The position numbers were made by a program, and so were the translations under genes. The notes under the pieces are model-generated. The model did no database searches. It was not told the DNA's origin and was given only the letters and a program-made list of their open reading frames with translations. Shown one piece after another: positions 35,990-59,859 of a stretch of 64,000 nt of DNA. The DNA comes from Sipunculus nudus (Eukaryota; Annelida; Sipuncula; Golfingiida; Sipunculidae). Where the stretch lies: contig CM049319.1 in the NCBI GenBank assembly GCA_026874595.1, positions 63,250,917 to 63,314,916 on the forward strand, given 5' to 3'. Position 1 is the first letter of the stretch. The number at the start of each line of letters is the position of its first letter.

Positions 35990-38565
35990 CTAGAATACGG
36001 GTAGCCGACAAGTGACTACGTGTATCAGCCAAAATCAGAGTGGAACAGGTGAAGTGAGGCATGGATTGAGTGGCAAGGGGAAAAAGAGTGAGGTATGTTG
36101 CATATTAGCATGGATGTCTGCAGCCTAAATGTGTATGTAGGTTGTGCCACATACCACAAATCCAGAAAGCTGTCCAAGTTGTATACATATGCGGAGTTTT
36201 AGGCAGAAAAGTCAAACCACTACATGTATATGAGTGATTTAAGCCCACGCCAGAGAAACAGACAGACGCTGTGCAAAAATGGTTGCAGGTGGCCCCTCCA
36301 TTTTTGTGTATGATAAAGACCTATGTGAGATCTAAACACATGCACAATTTTGGCCAAATCGGTCAAATGGTTCCTGAGATATGAGCTTGGATGTGTGCAG
36401 CGTTAACTAGAATTTAGGTGGCGCAACCTGTCATAAAATCAAGAAAGCTGTCCAGGATGTATAAACCTGCAAAATTTTAGGCAGTTATTTCAAATCACTA
36501 CAGAGAAATGAGTGATTTTAGGCCTCGGCAGACAAACAGAGGCTGTGCAAAAATGGTTGCAGGTGGCTCCTCCAGTTTTGTGTATGATAAAGATCTATGT
36601 GAGATCTAAACATATGCACAATTTTGGCCCAATCGGTCAAATGAGTTCTTAGATATGAGCTTGGATGTGTGCAGCGTTAACTAAAATGTAGTTGGCGCCA
36701 CCTGTCATAAAATCAAGAAAGCTGTCCAGGATGTATAAACCTGCATAATTTTAGGCAGTTATGTCAAACCAATACAGAGAAAGGAGTGATTTTAGGCCAC
36801 GGCAGACAAACAGACAGACGCTGTGAAAAATGTGCAAAAATGATTGCAGGTGGCCCCTTCAGTTTTGTGTATGATAAAGACCTATGTGAGATCTATACAC
36901 ATGCAAAATTTTGGCCCAATTGTTCAAACGGTTCCCGAGATATGAGCTTGGATGTCTGTAGCGTAAACTAAAATGTAGGTGGCGCCACATGTCATAAAAT
37001 CAAGAAAGCTGTCCAGGATGTATAAAACTGCAAAATTTTAGGCAGCTATGTGAAACCACTGCCGAGATATGAGTGACATTATCCAACGGCAGTTAAACAG
37101 ACGGACGCTGTGCAAAAATGGTTGCAGGTGGCGCCACCAGTTTTGCGTATGATAAAGAGCTATGTGAGATCTATACACATGCACAATTTTGGTCCAATCG
37201 GTCAAACGGTTCCATAGATATGAGCTTGGATGTCTGCAGCGTAAACTATAATGTAGGTGGCGCCACATGTCATAAAATCAAGAAAGCTGTCCAGGATGTA
37301 TAAAACTGCAAAATTTTAGGCAGCTATGTGAAACCACTGCCGAGATATGAGTGACATTATCCAACGGCAGACAAACAGACGGACGCTGTGCAAAAATGGT
37401 TGCAGGTGGCGCCACCAGTTTTGCTTATGATAAAGAGCTATGTGAGATCTATACACATGCACAATTTTGGTCCAATCGGTCAAACGGTTCCATAGATATG
37501 AGCGTGGATGTCTGCAGCGTAAACTATAATGTAGGTGGCGCCACCTGTCATAAAATCAAGAAAGCTATCCAGGATGTATAAAACTGCAAAATTTTAGGCA
37601 GATATGTCAAACCACTGCCAAGATATGAGTGACATTATTCCACGGCAGACCAACAGACGGACAGTGTACAAATGGTTGCAGGTGGCGCCACCAGTTTTCT
37701 GTATGATAAAGAGCTATGTGAGAGCTATACACATGCAACATTTTGGCCCAATTGTTCAAACAGTTCCCGAGATATGAACTTGGATGTGGTCAGCGTGAAC
37801 GTGAATGTAGGTGGCGCCACCTGTCATAAAATCAAAAAAGCTATCCAGGATGTATACGCATGCCGAATTTCAGGTGAATTAGTCAATTCACTGCAGAGAT
37901 AGGAGTGATTTTAACCCAAGGCAGATGAACAGATGGCCACTGTGCAAACATGGTTACAGGTGGCGCCACCATTTTTTGTGTATGTTGTAAAGCTATCCAA
38001 GGGCTACATTTGTATAAATTTCATTTCCTGATCGGTCAAACGGTTCCCCAGATATGAGCTTGGATGTCATCAGCTTGAAGGTGAATGTAGGTGGCGCCAC
38101 CTGTCATAAAATCAAGAAAGTTACCCAGGATGTATACGCATGCCAAATTTCAGGTGAATTAGTCAATTCACTGCAGAGATATGAGTGATTTTAACCCAAG
38201 GCAGATGTACAGATGGACACTGTGCAAACATGGTTACAGGTGGCGCCACCATTTTTTGTGTATGTTATAAAGCTATCCAAGGGCTACATTTGTATGAATC
38301 TTATTTCCTGATCGGTCAAACGGTTCCCCAGATATGAGGGTTTATGTGTGGAAACAGACGCACAAATGGATGCTGGGCAGAGAGGAAAGGTCAGAGATCA
38401 ACACAAATTGGTAAGGCAACAGTTCACATGTGACCCAATAACTGGTGTAAGTTTCGGAAAAATCGGTCTATTAGTCTCAGAGGAGTTCTCTGGAAATGAA
38501 CGCAGTGGCGGCCGAGGAACCCGGTCAAAAACATAGTATCCGCAAAACTTTGTTTTGGCGGATAA
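35990..38565 (-). mobile_element. D2, D-family element nested in A6
   Basis: On the minus strand it runs from ATCCGCCAAAACAAAGTTTT (38545-38565 region) to GTAGTCACTTGTCGGCTACC, CGTATT, CTAG at 35990. Flanks on both sides are A-module sequence with T runs outside the ends. The inside is the palindrome array. Confidence 0.7.
36110..38340 (-). repeat. 279-bp module array of D2, about eight units
   Basis: GGTGGCGCCACC or a close variant occurs near 36122, 36290, 36417, 36561, 36692, 36850, 36977, 37128, 37256, 37406, 37535, 37683, 37809, 37959, 38091 and 38239. Same-phase copies are 275-282 bp apart; neighbours alternate about 150 and 129 bp. Units between 36950 and 37600 are almost identical, so amplification is recent there. 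Runs of about 76-codon open frames are translations of the unit. Confidence 0.92.
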
Positions 38566-38569
38566 AAAT

Positions 38570-40560
38570 TACAGGTGGCTCCACCAGTCTGCAGAAACTA
38601 ATAAAAACACTTAATGGTCAATATCCATCCAAAGAAATATGGTTATCTCCGCATTAGTTGTTCAGATACTTCAGCTTTTGTATCAAATTGTCCATTATTC
38701 TGAGGGATACTTCAGAGGCCTATAGCTTGAAGGATATGGGTAACATAGACCTAATTTCAAGTTTCCACAGGCACTTTTCATGGGCCTCCTTGCATGACAA
38801 GAATGAAGATTATAGGTCTAGTTGTTGGGATTTGTACCCTGTTGACAGATAACCACATCTTTCAAGGTCTCAAAAAAAAGAGAAAACAATTCGTAAAAAT
38901 TTGAAAAAAATAGAGGTGGCGCACCCAGTCTGCAGAAACTGATGGAACAGCTCATGATCAATATCCATGCAAACAATTATGATTATCTCTGCATTAGTTG
39001 TTCAGATATTTCAGCTTTTGTATCACATTTTCAATTATTCTGGGGGGAAATTGGGAGCCCCCCACAGCTCAAAAGATATGGGTAACAGAGACCTTATTTC
39101 AGGTTTCCATGGAGACTTTTCATGGACCTCTCAGTGTGTCAAGAATGAAGATTCTAGGCCCAGTCTTTATGATTTTTGCCCTGTTAACAGCTGTTCACAT
39201 TTTTAAAGGTCTCAAAAATAGAGAAAAACATTCATAAAAAATCGAAAAATACAGGTGGAGCCACCAGTCTGCAGGAACTGATGGAACGTCTCATGATCAA
39301 TATGTATGCCAAAAATCATGACCATCAGTCAAGAAGTTAATGAGATATTGAAGTTTTTGTATGAAATTTTTGACTGTTCTGGGGGATACTTTGGGGCCCC
39401 ATAGCTCAAAGGATATGGGTAACAGAGACCTAATTTCTGGATTCCATGGAGACTTTTCATGGATCTCTCAGTGTGTCAAGAATGAAGATTCTAGGTCCAG
39501 TCTTTATGATTTGTGCCCTGTTAACATCTGTTCACATTTTTAAAGGTCTCAAAAATAGAGAAAACAATTCGTAAAAATTGGGAAATACAGGTGGCGCCAC
39601 CAGTCTGCAGAAACTGATGAAACATCTCATGATCAATACGTATGCCAAAAATCATGACCATCAGTGATGTAGTTAATGAGATATTGAAGTTTTTGTATGA
39701 AATTTTTGACTGTTCTGGGGGATACTTTGGGGCCCCATAGCTCGAAGGATATAGGTAACAGAGACCTAATTTCTGGTTTCCATGAAGACTTTTCATAGGT
39801 TTCTCAGCTTGTTGAGAATGAAGATTCTAGGTCCAGTCGTTACGATTTGTGTCACGTTAACAGATGACAGCATCCTTAAAGGTCTCAAAAAAAGAGGAAA
39901 AAATCGTAAAAAGTCGAACAATACAGGTAGCGCCACCAGTCTGCAGGAACTGTTGGAACATCTCATGATCAATATGTACGCCAAAATTCATAACCATCAG
40001 TGATGTAGTTATTGAGATATTGAAGTTTTTGTATTAAATTTTTTACTATTCTGGGGGGTACTTTGGGGCCCCATAGCTCGAAGGATATGGGTAACAGAGA
40101 CCTAATTTCTGGTTTCCAAGGAGATTTTTCATCGACCTCTCAGTGTGTCAAGAATTAAGATTCTAGGTCCAGTCTTCACGATTTGTGCCTTGTTAACAGA
40201 TGTTCACATTTTTAAAGGTTTCATAAATAGAGAAAAAAAATTGTAAAAAATCGAAAAATACAGGTGGCGCCACCAGTCTGCAGGAACTGATGGAACATCT
40301 CATGATCAATATGTATGCCAAAAATCATGACCATCAGTCAAGCAGTTAATGAGATATTGAAGTTTTTGTATGAAATTTTTTACTTTTCTGGGGGGTATTT
40401 TGGGGCCCCATAGCTCCAAGGATATGGGTAACAGAGACCTAATTTCTGGTTTCCAAGGAGATTTTTCATGGACCTCTCAGAATCCCAAGTTACAAGGTTC
40501 TAAGTCCAGCAGTTACGATTTGTGCCTGGTTAACGGACGGACAGGCAGACAGACAGAGGG
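38570..40560 (+). repeat. 337-bp module array of A6, six units
   Basis: AGGTGG(C)GCCACCAGTCTGC recurs near 38573, 38914, 39253, 39589, 39925 and 40262. Other phrases repeat in register: TTTGGGGCCCCATAGCTC, GGATATGGGTAACAGAGACC, AATGAAGATTCTAGGTCCAG, TTTGTGCCCTGTTAACA. Same module as in A2. Confidence 0.92.
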
Positions 40561-40616
40561 ACGACGGACAAAGAGTGATCGCTATAGCTCAGATGACTTT
40601 CAGTCAGCTGAGCTAA

Positions 40617-41785
40617 AAATCATAAATCTATATTTTTTAAAAGCTTTTAAAAAACATTCTTGTCAATATTAACCATAGATAACCTGAAATCTAAATGTCT
40701 AGAGGCATGATGTAATAAATGCTGATAAACTGGTGCCAGTCTAGATGTATCTAGATGTTTCTGTGTATCTGCTTCACACAGCTAACATATATGGTAAAAT
40801 GACTCAATTGAACCTTTATAATTAAGCCAAAATTCATTCTTTGGAACCATAAAAGACAATTATTATAAGAATTATTCATGGGATTACTCTTGTAAAATAT
40901 TAAACAAATTGGCCTCAGTAGGGTCAGTAAAAAAATTTTTTACAGGTTTATAACTCATATGGGAAAATACAGCAAAACTCAGCCAAAAATCACTGAACCA
41001 AAACCATTTGAACAAACTTGAATTATCAACATCTAAGGATAATTAATGTGTGAGATTTAAGAATTTAGCCCAGTGGTATTAAGGAGATGATCTTTGTAGC
41101 CACTGAGCTAAAATGGGCTGTTACAGCACATGACTAAATTCAGCTTCTCATTACTCAGTCACTGAACTTAAGACCATTTGAACAAATTTCAGAAAGCACT
41201 GCCCTAGGATCATTTCTGTGCGATATTAAACTATTTGGCCATATGGTTTCAGAGAAGAAGTTTTTTGTAGCCGTCGGTATGATACGGGCACTGATGACCC
41301 CCGTACAAAAAAAGGTCGATGCAGGTGGCGCCACCAATACCTCAATATCAGATATGTCTCATGTGAACAACATTGGCATAAAATTTGGTGATGATAGCTC
41401 CAGCCGTTTCTGAGATTGTAATTTTAGTATGCTTTTACGGACAGATGACTAAGTTCAACTTCCTGTAACTCGGCCAAAAATCACCCAACTTAAACCATTC
41501 GAACAAACTTGAGAAAGATTATTCCAGGAATCATTTCTGTGAAATATTGGACAATTTGGCTGAACAGTTTCGGAGAAGAAGCTTTTTAAAGCTTTTTCCC
41601 TATAAAATCTAAGAAAATGCAGTTAGCCAAAAAATAAGCAAAATCCGATATAGTTTTTTAGATGACTAATTTTTTAATTAAATTTCGTGATGTCACCTCT
41701 TGCCGTTTACAAGATAGTAAGGGTTAACGTACAGACGACGGCCGACACCACACCATCGCACAAGCTCACAGGTTCGCTAAAAATC
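40617..41785 (-). mobile_element. B3, B element truncated at its 3' side, fused to A6
   Basis: 5' end (right) ACACCACACCATCGCACAAG then CTCACAGGTTCGCTAAAAAT at 41785. The body matches 31337-32888 of B1 (ATCATAAATCTA at the left, CAGGTGGCGCCACCAATACC at 41323). It stops exactly where the A6 5' end begins. Confidence 0.7.
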
Positions 41786-41935
41786 CGATAGGGGGGGGGG
41801 GGGCACGTTTATAGAATAAAGCGCTTCTGTTGATTATCTCGGCCGAAGGGGGGGGGGGGAATTGTCCCGTCAGACTTCTTCCGGTCGTGAGCCCCCCCCC
41901 CCCCCCCCCCCCCCCCCAATGCTAACATCCTGCGC
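41786..41935. repeat. poly-G / poly-C cluster
   Basis: G12-13 at about 41791-41803, G9-10 at about 41850-41859 and a C run of nearly 30 at about 41891-41918 within 150 bp. Homopolymer length may be unreliable in the assembly. Confidence 0.85.
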
Positions 41936-42338
41936 ACGCCCTTGATTAGTATTGTTCCTTTGCAAAATGTCCGCTTAAAGATATCGTATGTGCGTGTGTT
42001 TGTGTATATAATATCAGGAATAACAACACATGGTTTGACACAAGGTTTATTTTGTTAACAGTAAAATGATCATTAGATACACAGCTTCAAGAATAAATAC
42101 ACCAATGAACCCCAAACTGGAATGTCCAGCCAATAATACAGTATGGTATCATTTATCCTTCTTTGTACTTTCATGTGACCAAATCTGTTACAGGAATATT
42201 GTTTATATAATTATCTATTGCATAAACCATTATTTATGGTAAATTTTATTGATGTCTGTGTGGTAGATAAGCTGAACATATTTTCTGTCAATGGAACATA
42301 TGGATAATCATCATTGTATAATGACTAATTGTGTGTAT

Positions 42339-42392
<54 letters not shown>

Positions 42393-43255
42393 TATTACAC
42401 ATAGAAGATCAAAACATCACAGTGAAAGTAACTCTACCATGCAGGGGAACATTTACAATGTACCACTGATGTGAATGTAGCCCAAATAAATTTTTATTGT
42501 CTACACCAGGTGTGTATGCATTCACCCCTGTATATATGTTTGTTTGTTCAAAACATAACTTACACAATCATGAAGAAAATCTTTCCATATAGGATATTAT
42601 ATATCCTATACATGTACACCTGTATTTGTCACTAACCTACAAGAATATTGGTCAAGTACAAAAGTTTAATCTGAGAGTGCGACAAATAATACAGTGTTTT
42701 AAAACATGACGGTGAGATGCAACAGTTCTCAATCTGACATTAACAAAATCAAATCTGCTTCTGACACACTTAACAGAAATCATTCATAAACAAAATTAAA
42801 TCTCAATGTTCAGTTTGACAGCAGTAAGGCAGCATAGACCTCCTTTAAATTGATATCACACATGCAGCTTTTATCATATCAGCATACTCAAATGTAACAA
42901 CATTGTTTTCCTTACAGGCAACATTGGTGATATTGCATAGATTGCAAATTCAGCAGAATATTCAAGCAGTCTGCAAATTACTCCATGCACAGTGTCTTGA
43001 ATTATAACAAAATAAAATATTATTTTACATTCATTAATACACATATAGAAGTATTTAAATTAAGTAGATAAAATTAAGCATTAAGTTCAAGTAAAATTAA
43101 CATGATGGAAAAGCTCAAAACGAGGCTACAAAAAAAATGAATAAAAAATATCACAACCTCAACCAAGCATGACTATGTAGATTGACTACTCTGTGAAGAA
43201 AGCATTAAAAAGCAATAAAAACAATATCAACATAGCTTATTGTTATAATATGTTA

Positions 43256-43308
<53 letters not shown>

Positions 43309-43859
43309 GTGTGTGTGTTTAATTAACCCTACCTGTAACTTGAGGTATTATAAGAAATTTAGGTAAATGCATCTGCTGTCTTTCTGACTTTTCAACTTTT
43401 CTCATTTACATATCACTGAGATCAAGAAAGGACCACTTTTATTCAATTAAGCACTTTTCTTTTGACTCAAAAGTATTCTGTCATGGCTAACCTTTGTGCA
43501 AACCTAGTCTGACTTCTCAAAAAAATATGGATCTCAAAAAGATTAAACCCAGAAATAGGCCTATTATTGGGCAATGATATTTGAGCAGGCTGACAAAGCT
43601 GACAAAGATGATAACTTAGTATGTAGTCAAGGACTAGTTATGGACACCAGGGATTTAAAATGGATAACCACCTAAAAGCCAGATATTCACCTGTCTTATT
43701 CTGTAAAACTTATGTGGTTTTTGCAAACTCTGCATACATACTAATGACCTCTAGGTAATTCTGTAAGGAAAATCTTAAATGCCTCTGTGATGGGTGAATG
43801 ATTCTGTTTATTTACAAGCTGTTAGTAAATATGGTATATATCCCAATGTTGACCAACAA
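41936..43859. repeat. intergenic with long (AT)n microsatellites
   Basis: (AT)n at about 42343-42388 and (TA)n at about 43259-43305 followed by TGTGTGTG. Otherwise AT-rich with no gene recognised. Confidence 0.75.
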
Positions 43860-45805
43860 AACAAGGGACCCATGGGTCACCGCGCTCAGCTGAAGTTGGA
43901 AATTTTTGCAAATGCAAAACAGCAAAATATTCTATTGTTATGTTTTTTATATATACAAGCATATGAGAAGCTAAGAGGAAAGGGGCCCTCCTACTTGGTT
44001 ATAATAAAGTTCTAAATATATGACTGCAAAACTAATACTCTGACAAGACTGTCATGAAGAAAAACAGTACATGTTTTGAGATACTGTGATGCATATGAAA
44101 AAATGGACAGGCAAGTGGACAGAATGGACTAATCCCTTTATTTCACTTTCAAGGGAATAATGCATTTAAGTTTATATTTAAGCCGATTTTTTGGCATATC
44201 CACTTTTTCCATTAATAGTTTTTTATCAGATTCATTTTTTTTTATTTTCAAGTTTTATAAATTTGTAATAAAAAAATCTGAAAATATAAGTTAAAATATC
44301 AGAATTCTAAGTTGCAATCATAATTTATCCAGAATGTAGCTCATATCGGGTCATATTAAGCATACACATATAATGATATATTTTATAATTTTTAAATCAC
44401 AAATGTTCTAACTGAATTTAAAAGAAAATAAAGCCACAACATGGCATCTTCAAGATTATTCCTTGAATCACTATTAAAAAGTTTTGTACATTGGTGTTTT
44501 CAGTACATGCTTAATTTTATTCACCGAAATAAAAGATTCAGTAAATCTGATCAAACAAAACCATCTTTTCAAACAAAGTATACACACTGTAAGTTGAATG
44601 AGGGACAAACAACATCAATGTGCTAATCACTATCTCAGCTATAATTATTTACTGGAATTAATAGTCAATTTCACACCTGGTGAAGTTTTACTCTTCTGAA
44701 GTAAAGAATTACTTATCTGATGAACATCCACACTTTCATATAGCAATATACCACTTTGTTGACACAATTAAATATGCACTTTAATCATTGTAACCCTGGT
44801 GGTACAATATAAAATCTAAAATGTAGCATAGCGTAGAATAAGAATGAATCAAATACACAATCTAAAATGTAGCATAGCCTAGAATAAGAATGAATCAAAT
44901 ACAGAAAATTATCACATTCAACTAGTTTATGCACCAGATGGGGTAGTGGGGGTAGGGGTGGGGGGGGGGGGGGAGTGCAGGGCAGAGGGGAAGCCTGCTG
45001 GCAAACTCTGGAGAGGGTTACATAATACAAGCGAAGAAGGTACTACTAGGTGGGCCTGATGTAAACAACACTTGACATAGTGTATGAAAACTTGAATAAA
45101 AGCTTCTCTTTTCAATCAATTCCTTTGAAATTTCATAAATTTTAAAGATTAAATCCTTATGTATATTTGCTCTGAAAATTATATAAACAGTGCTTACAGG
45201 GAAAAAATGTGCCGTTGCCAAAGTTGGACGAAATTTAAGGTATTAATTTTTTATTTATGCTAATAACTTAAAAAAATTTGCAAAATTCAGATCTAATTTT
45301 GGGTTAGCAATTGAATACTGATTTAAAGTTATATACCGCCCAAAAAAGTCTCCAGCTTCATCAATTCTCATGTTAAGTGAGTAAATATATTTCCTGATTT
45401 TAAAAAAATTGCATTATATTTGGGCCCATAACTTCAAAACAATATTCAATACTGACCTAATTTTTGGTATGTTAATAGAAAATGTATGGAAGAATAAGAA
45501 TACTAAATATGATCATAAACAGACCAGTAGTTTTGATATGAGGCAGCCTTGAAATGTAACAGCTTTTTTATGGAAAACGGAGGTTTTTCCATAATATTTC
45601 AAAGGAACGAAGTCCTAGTGACCCAATTTTCGGTATGGTAGGAGATTTTGGGGACATCTAACTGTATGCAAAATTTTGGATTCAGAGGTCCAACGGTGTC
45701 AAAACGTGCCCTGTTAACAGACAAACGGCCAGACGGCCTGACGGACAGACAGACGAAGGACCACAACTATAGCTCAGATGACTTATAGTCAGCTGAGCTA
45801 AAAAA
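43860..45805 (-). mobile_element. A7, full-length long-subfamily A element
   Basis: 3' end ACAAGG, GACCCATGGGTC (43867-43878), ACCGCGCTCAGCTGA. 5' end hairpin AGCTCAGATGACT / AGTCAGCTGAGCT then AAAAA at about 45805, preceded by GACGGCCTGACGGACAGACA. Pairs along its length with A3/A4. It holds a local 57-bp duplication (44805-44905) and a G17-type run near 44957-44973. Frames of 60-80 codons inside are repeat translations. Confidence 0.8.
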
Positions 45806-47780
45806 CATGCAACTTTAGTGAGCTGGTCCCATATATGTGCAGATTTTGTAAGGTCACTAGTTAAAAAACACCCTATCAAACTTTGGTTTGTCTGTCTTTC
45901 CACAAGCTGTCCTTTATGAACGAATTTGGATTATTTGTTCAGGCCCCCCATAAGTTATAAACATGTGGATATAAACAAAATGTACTGCCTTACTTCAGTG
46001 TGGCTTGCATTTTCTGACCTATTTTTATGAAAGATTCAAACGATTACTTTAGTTAATTGACATCAGCTATCTGAATAGGCCCCTCAATCTAAATAAAACA
46101 GAAATTAAAAAAAAAAAAAAAAAAAGCGATGCTCTAAAAGCAAGAAAAGCCAACTGACTTTTGGCTGAGATGAGCTGTGAAAGTTAGCCGACTGCTATAA
46201 TTTGATAATATTTGTCAAACATTCCAGCTTTCAATATGACAGCAGTGTTAATACAGCCTGAATGTTCTCAGTCAATAAAGAATTGTGTATAAATCCTAAT
46301 GCGTCATAAAGTTCAGCAGTTAGATGCATAATCAGCTGTACATGTTTGTTTGAAAGGTTTTCAAAGTTAATAAATATGATCAGGATATATGACACCAGAC
46401 AATTAAGTTGAGTATTGATAATAGGACAACCAGGGACCTATTAGTTATTATAACAATTAATTATCTAAGAGGCAGAAGTGATGCCCATCATTGTGAAAAA
46501 AGAGTTGCCTCCTACAATTGTTTGGTTTAGTATCTGTTAAACTGTAATGTTTAACTAAAAGTTCTAAGTTAAATCTACAGAAGGAATGTGTGACCAAAAT
46601 GTTCACCAGGAACAAGTTAACATTATTGTGTGATATTCAACATGAATAAGTAACTCTGATGTACAGCAAAGATGTGTACTGTAATGTCAATAGGAATTGT
46701 TGTCTTTTTAAAACTTGAAGCTGCAAGTATGATGTTCAACAGAATAAACTGTGTGTTAAAACTATGACTTAATTCATCACTCATAACCTAATGTTAAGAT
46801 TGCCATTTACCATTATATCAATGCAACATGATGGATGACCACTGCAGTACGTTCCCCCTAATGGCTTGTATCATGACCCAAGTCAGGCTTACCAGCCCAA
46901 TATAAATACCTACCAAGTGGCTTATTTACAGCTATAAAATAGGCTGATCAAATTTGTGTCTATTAGTCATTGTGTTTATGGCACACTGGTCATACTGACT
47001 GTATGGTTAATCCATTATATGACATAAAACATTCTTAATTAAACCACCCCCTCCTAGCTGTATATAGTAAATATCACATTCAATTACAATGACAGAATAT
47101 GGCAACCACCTGTAAATAAATGAGAATAATATAGCTAAACTCAACAACAACAACAACAATTTTCTACCAGAATCTTTACATCTCTATTGGCAGAAAACCA
47201 CACAGTTCCCCTTAGCAAAACAAACTCAACAAAGTTCTGTGAAGTTCTTTTTGGATGAATTTCATTTAAATTGCCTACATATGGACTGAGCAGCTAGACA
47301 ACCAGATTTGCAGGCACTCAAATGTATAAATACCTGTATTTACCACACTTCTCCACTGTATTGCTTTCTCAACGCAATGTCACAGTCCTGCAAGTAACTA
47401 GATAAACCTAGGTTTGCATCTGCGAACAAATTGAACAGAAATCTAAAGTGCTTGTTGGCTCAACATTAGATTTTTAAAGTACTTGCCCAGTAAAGCAAGC
47501 ATAATCTACATTTGTACTTGCCTTACATGGATTTACTTGTCCTACAAAGTCAGTTATTGCTGCCACAAACATGAAGTGTGTTCCACATAATTATTTTACA
47601 ACAATAAATATGTTCCAATGTTTGTTTGTTGAAAATATATCTCTAAAGCATTTGCACAGATAAATGTGCACGTAATTTAAGACAAGTATTACCATAGGAT
47701 TTCATGTCTCAAATAAAAAATATGGCTTACTTTTTTTTTCATATAAAGAAAATGGCCGACTTAATATCTGTTAAGATTCC
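45806..47780. other. intergenic, mostly unassigned
   Basis: Contains an A19-type run near 46109, (CAA)n near 47144 and an old repeat shared with the PNPLA intron near 47540-47620. No gene recognised. Confidence 0.45.
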
Positions 47781-47784
47781 ACAG

Positions 47785-48185
47785 ATCTACAAAGGAGCCA
47801 TTCCATATATGCATTTGCAGTTCATATACAGTATGTATGTGCATGCAGCTTGGGATCTGACACATTGTATTGTCTTTGAGTGATTCCATATATGGATAAG
47901 CAGTACTAATCTCAGCATATCTCAATTGCTCACTCGAGCAATTTAAAAACGCAAACTCAAGTTAATGGATGGGGAATTCAATAATTTGACGGTGATGGTA
48001 TTCCTTTGGCAGAAGACCTCTCCCTACTCCAGCAGCACCTTACTTCATCCTACGTTTTGCTGCATAGGTACCACATATACATATAAATCGGATCACAGGC
48101 CTCAGTTTTCTAGCTGTATTTGCTTACATACTGTATATGGATATGCACTGCATATGCTGACTGACTGAAGATGTTTTTGCTTTAA
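47785..48185 (+). repeat. dispersed repeat F, copy 2
   Basis: Aligns by eye with 5290-5660 (GTGCATGCAGCTTGGG, TGATTCCATATATGGAT, CTTTGGCAGA, GGATCACAGGCCTCAGTTTT). Both copies lie in gene-flanking DNA. Class unknown. Confidence 0.5.
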
Positions 48186-48785
48186 CAAACAGCAACAAGT
48201 TGCTGTAGACAAGACTTCAGCCCTGTGTGCTCCTTAAGTATAATTTTGATCGAGCCGATAGACAAGATGCCACACAAACAAGCAGGAAACCGTGAGAGGC
48301 TGGCACAGTTTTCCCTAATGGTGCCCGTAGAAAGCTACAGCACCCACAGCCCCAAAGCTGCGACAGGTACCAAGACAATCTAGAGAGCAGAAATTGTGTG
48401 AATGTCAGACTAAGCGATAGTTATTTTTTTCATCAAGTAACACTGCATATGCATAAATGGAATGTTTGTTTATGTGTAATACATAGTGAAGGCAACTGTA
48501 TAGTCTGGTGTTATTCAGAGGCACATTAAAATCTGCTCCCTCTTCAAAGGAACACTAAGATATGATGTTGAACAAAAAGCAGCAGAGTCTGTGATATATG
48601 TATGCTAATCTTGAAGACAGGGATACAGATAGAGACCCCCACCTGATAAATCATAAGCTTGTTAGTGCTTAAATGAAAGGGAGACAGGTAAAAAAAACCC
48701 ATAAACAAAGGTACACACTAACATCTATGCCTGTTACCACACATTAACAAAGGCCATCAAGTAGCATTTTATAAAATCATTACAA

Positions 48786-48791
48786 TTTATT
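48786..48791 (-). promoter_or_regulatory. candidate polyadenylation signal of HTATIP2
   Basis: AATAAA on the minus strand about 110 bases after the HTATIP2 stop. It is the first canonical hexamer I see downstream; actual use is not shown. Confidence 0.4.
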
Positions 48792-48900
48792 CAGGTCACC
48801 CGACAGCATGCCACAGAAATATTACACCACCTCCTGGTCACCTGACATTATGCCATCCAATCACTGCACCACCACCATTTCACCTGACGTTGTCATCCAA

Positions 48901-59799
<10,899 letters not shown>

Positions 59800-59859
59800 T
59801 CTAAAAGAAAAGAAATAGAAATAAAGATAGAGTGCTCTATGATTATGACTTACCCGTAG

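Larger units (their letters stand above)
35804..40619 (-). mobile_element. A6, 4.8-kb A-family element with nested D2
   Basis: 3' end (left): AACAAGT, then perfect palindrome GACCCATGGGTC at 35811-35822, then AAGACGCTCAGGTGAC. 5' end (right): hairpin arms AGCTCAGATGACT (40586-40598) and AGTCAGCTGAGCT (40602-40614), then AAAAAT, preceded by GACGGACAGGCAGACAGACA-type sequence. It is the largest element here and consists of tandem modules plus D2. Confidence 0.75.

Noticed and set aside
36786-37902. Series of 60-76-codon frames with near-identical peptides (VAGGATSF.YDKELCE)
   Set aside because: They are parallel translations of the 279-bp tandem unit, broken at each unit junction. Peptide similarity comes from recent DNA duplication.
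16863-45115. Matching peptides MKREAFIQVFIH at 16863 (+) and 45115 (-)
   Set aside because: Both come from homologous positions in A4 and A7. Flanking frames are closed in each copy, so no conserved protein is shown.
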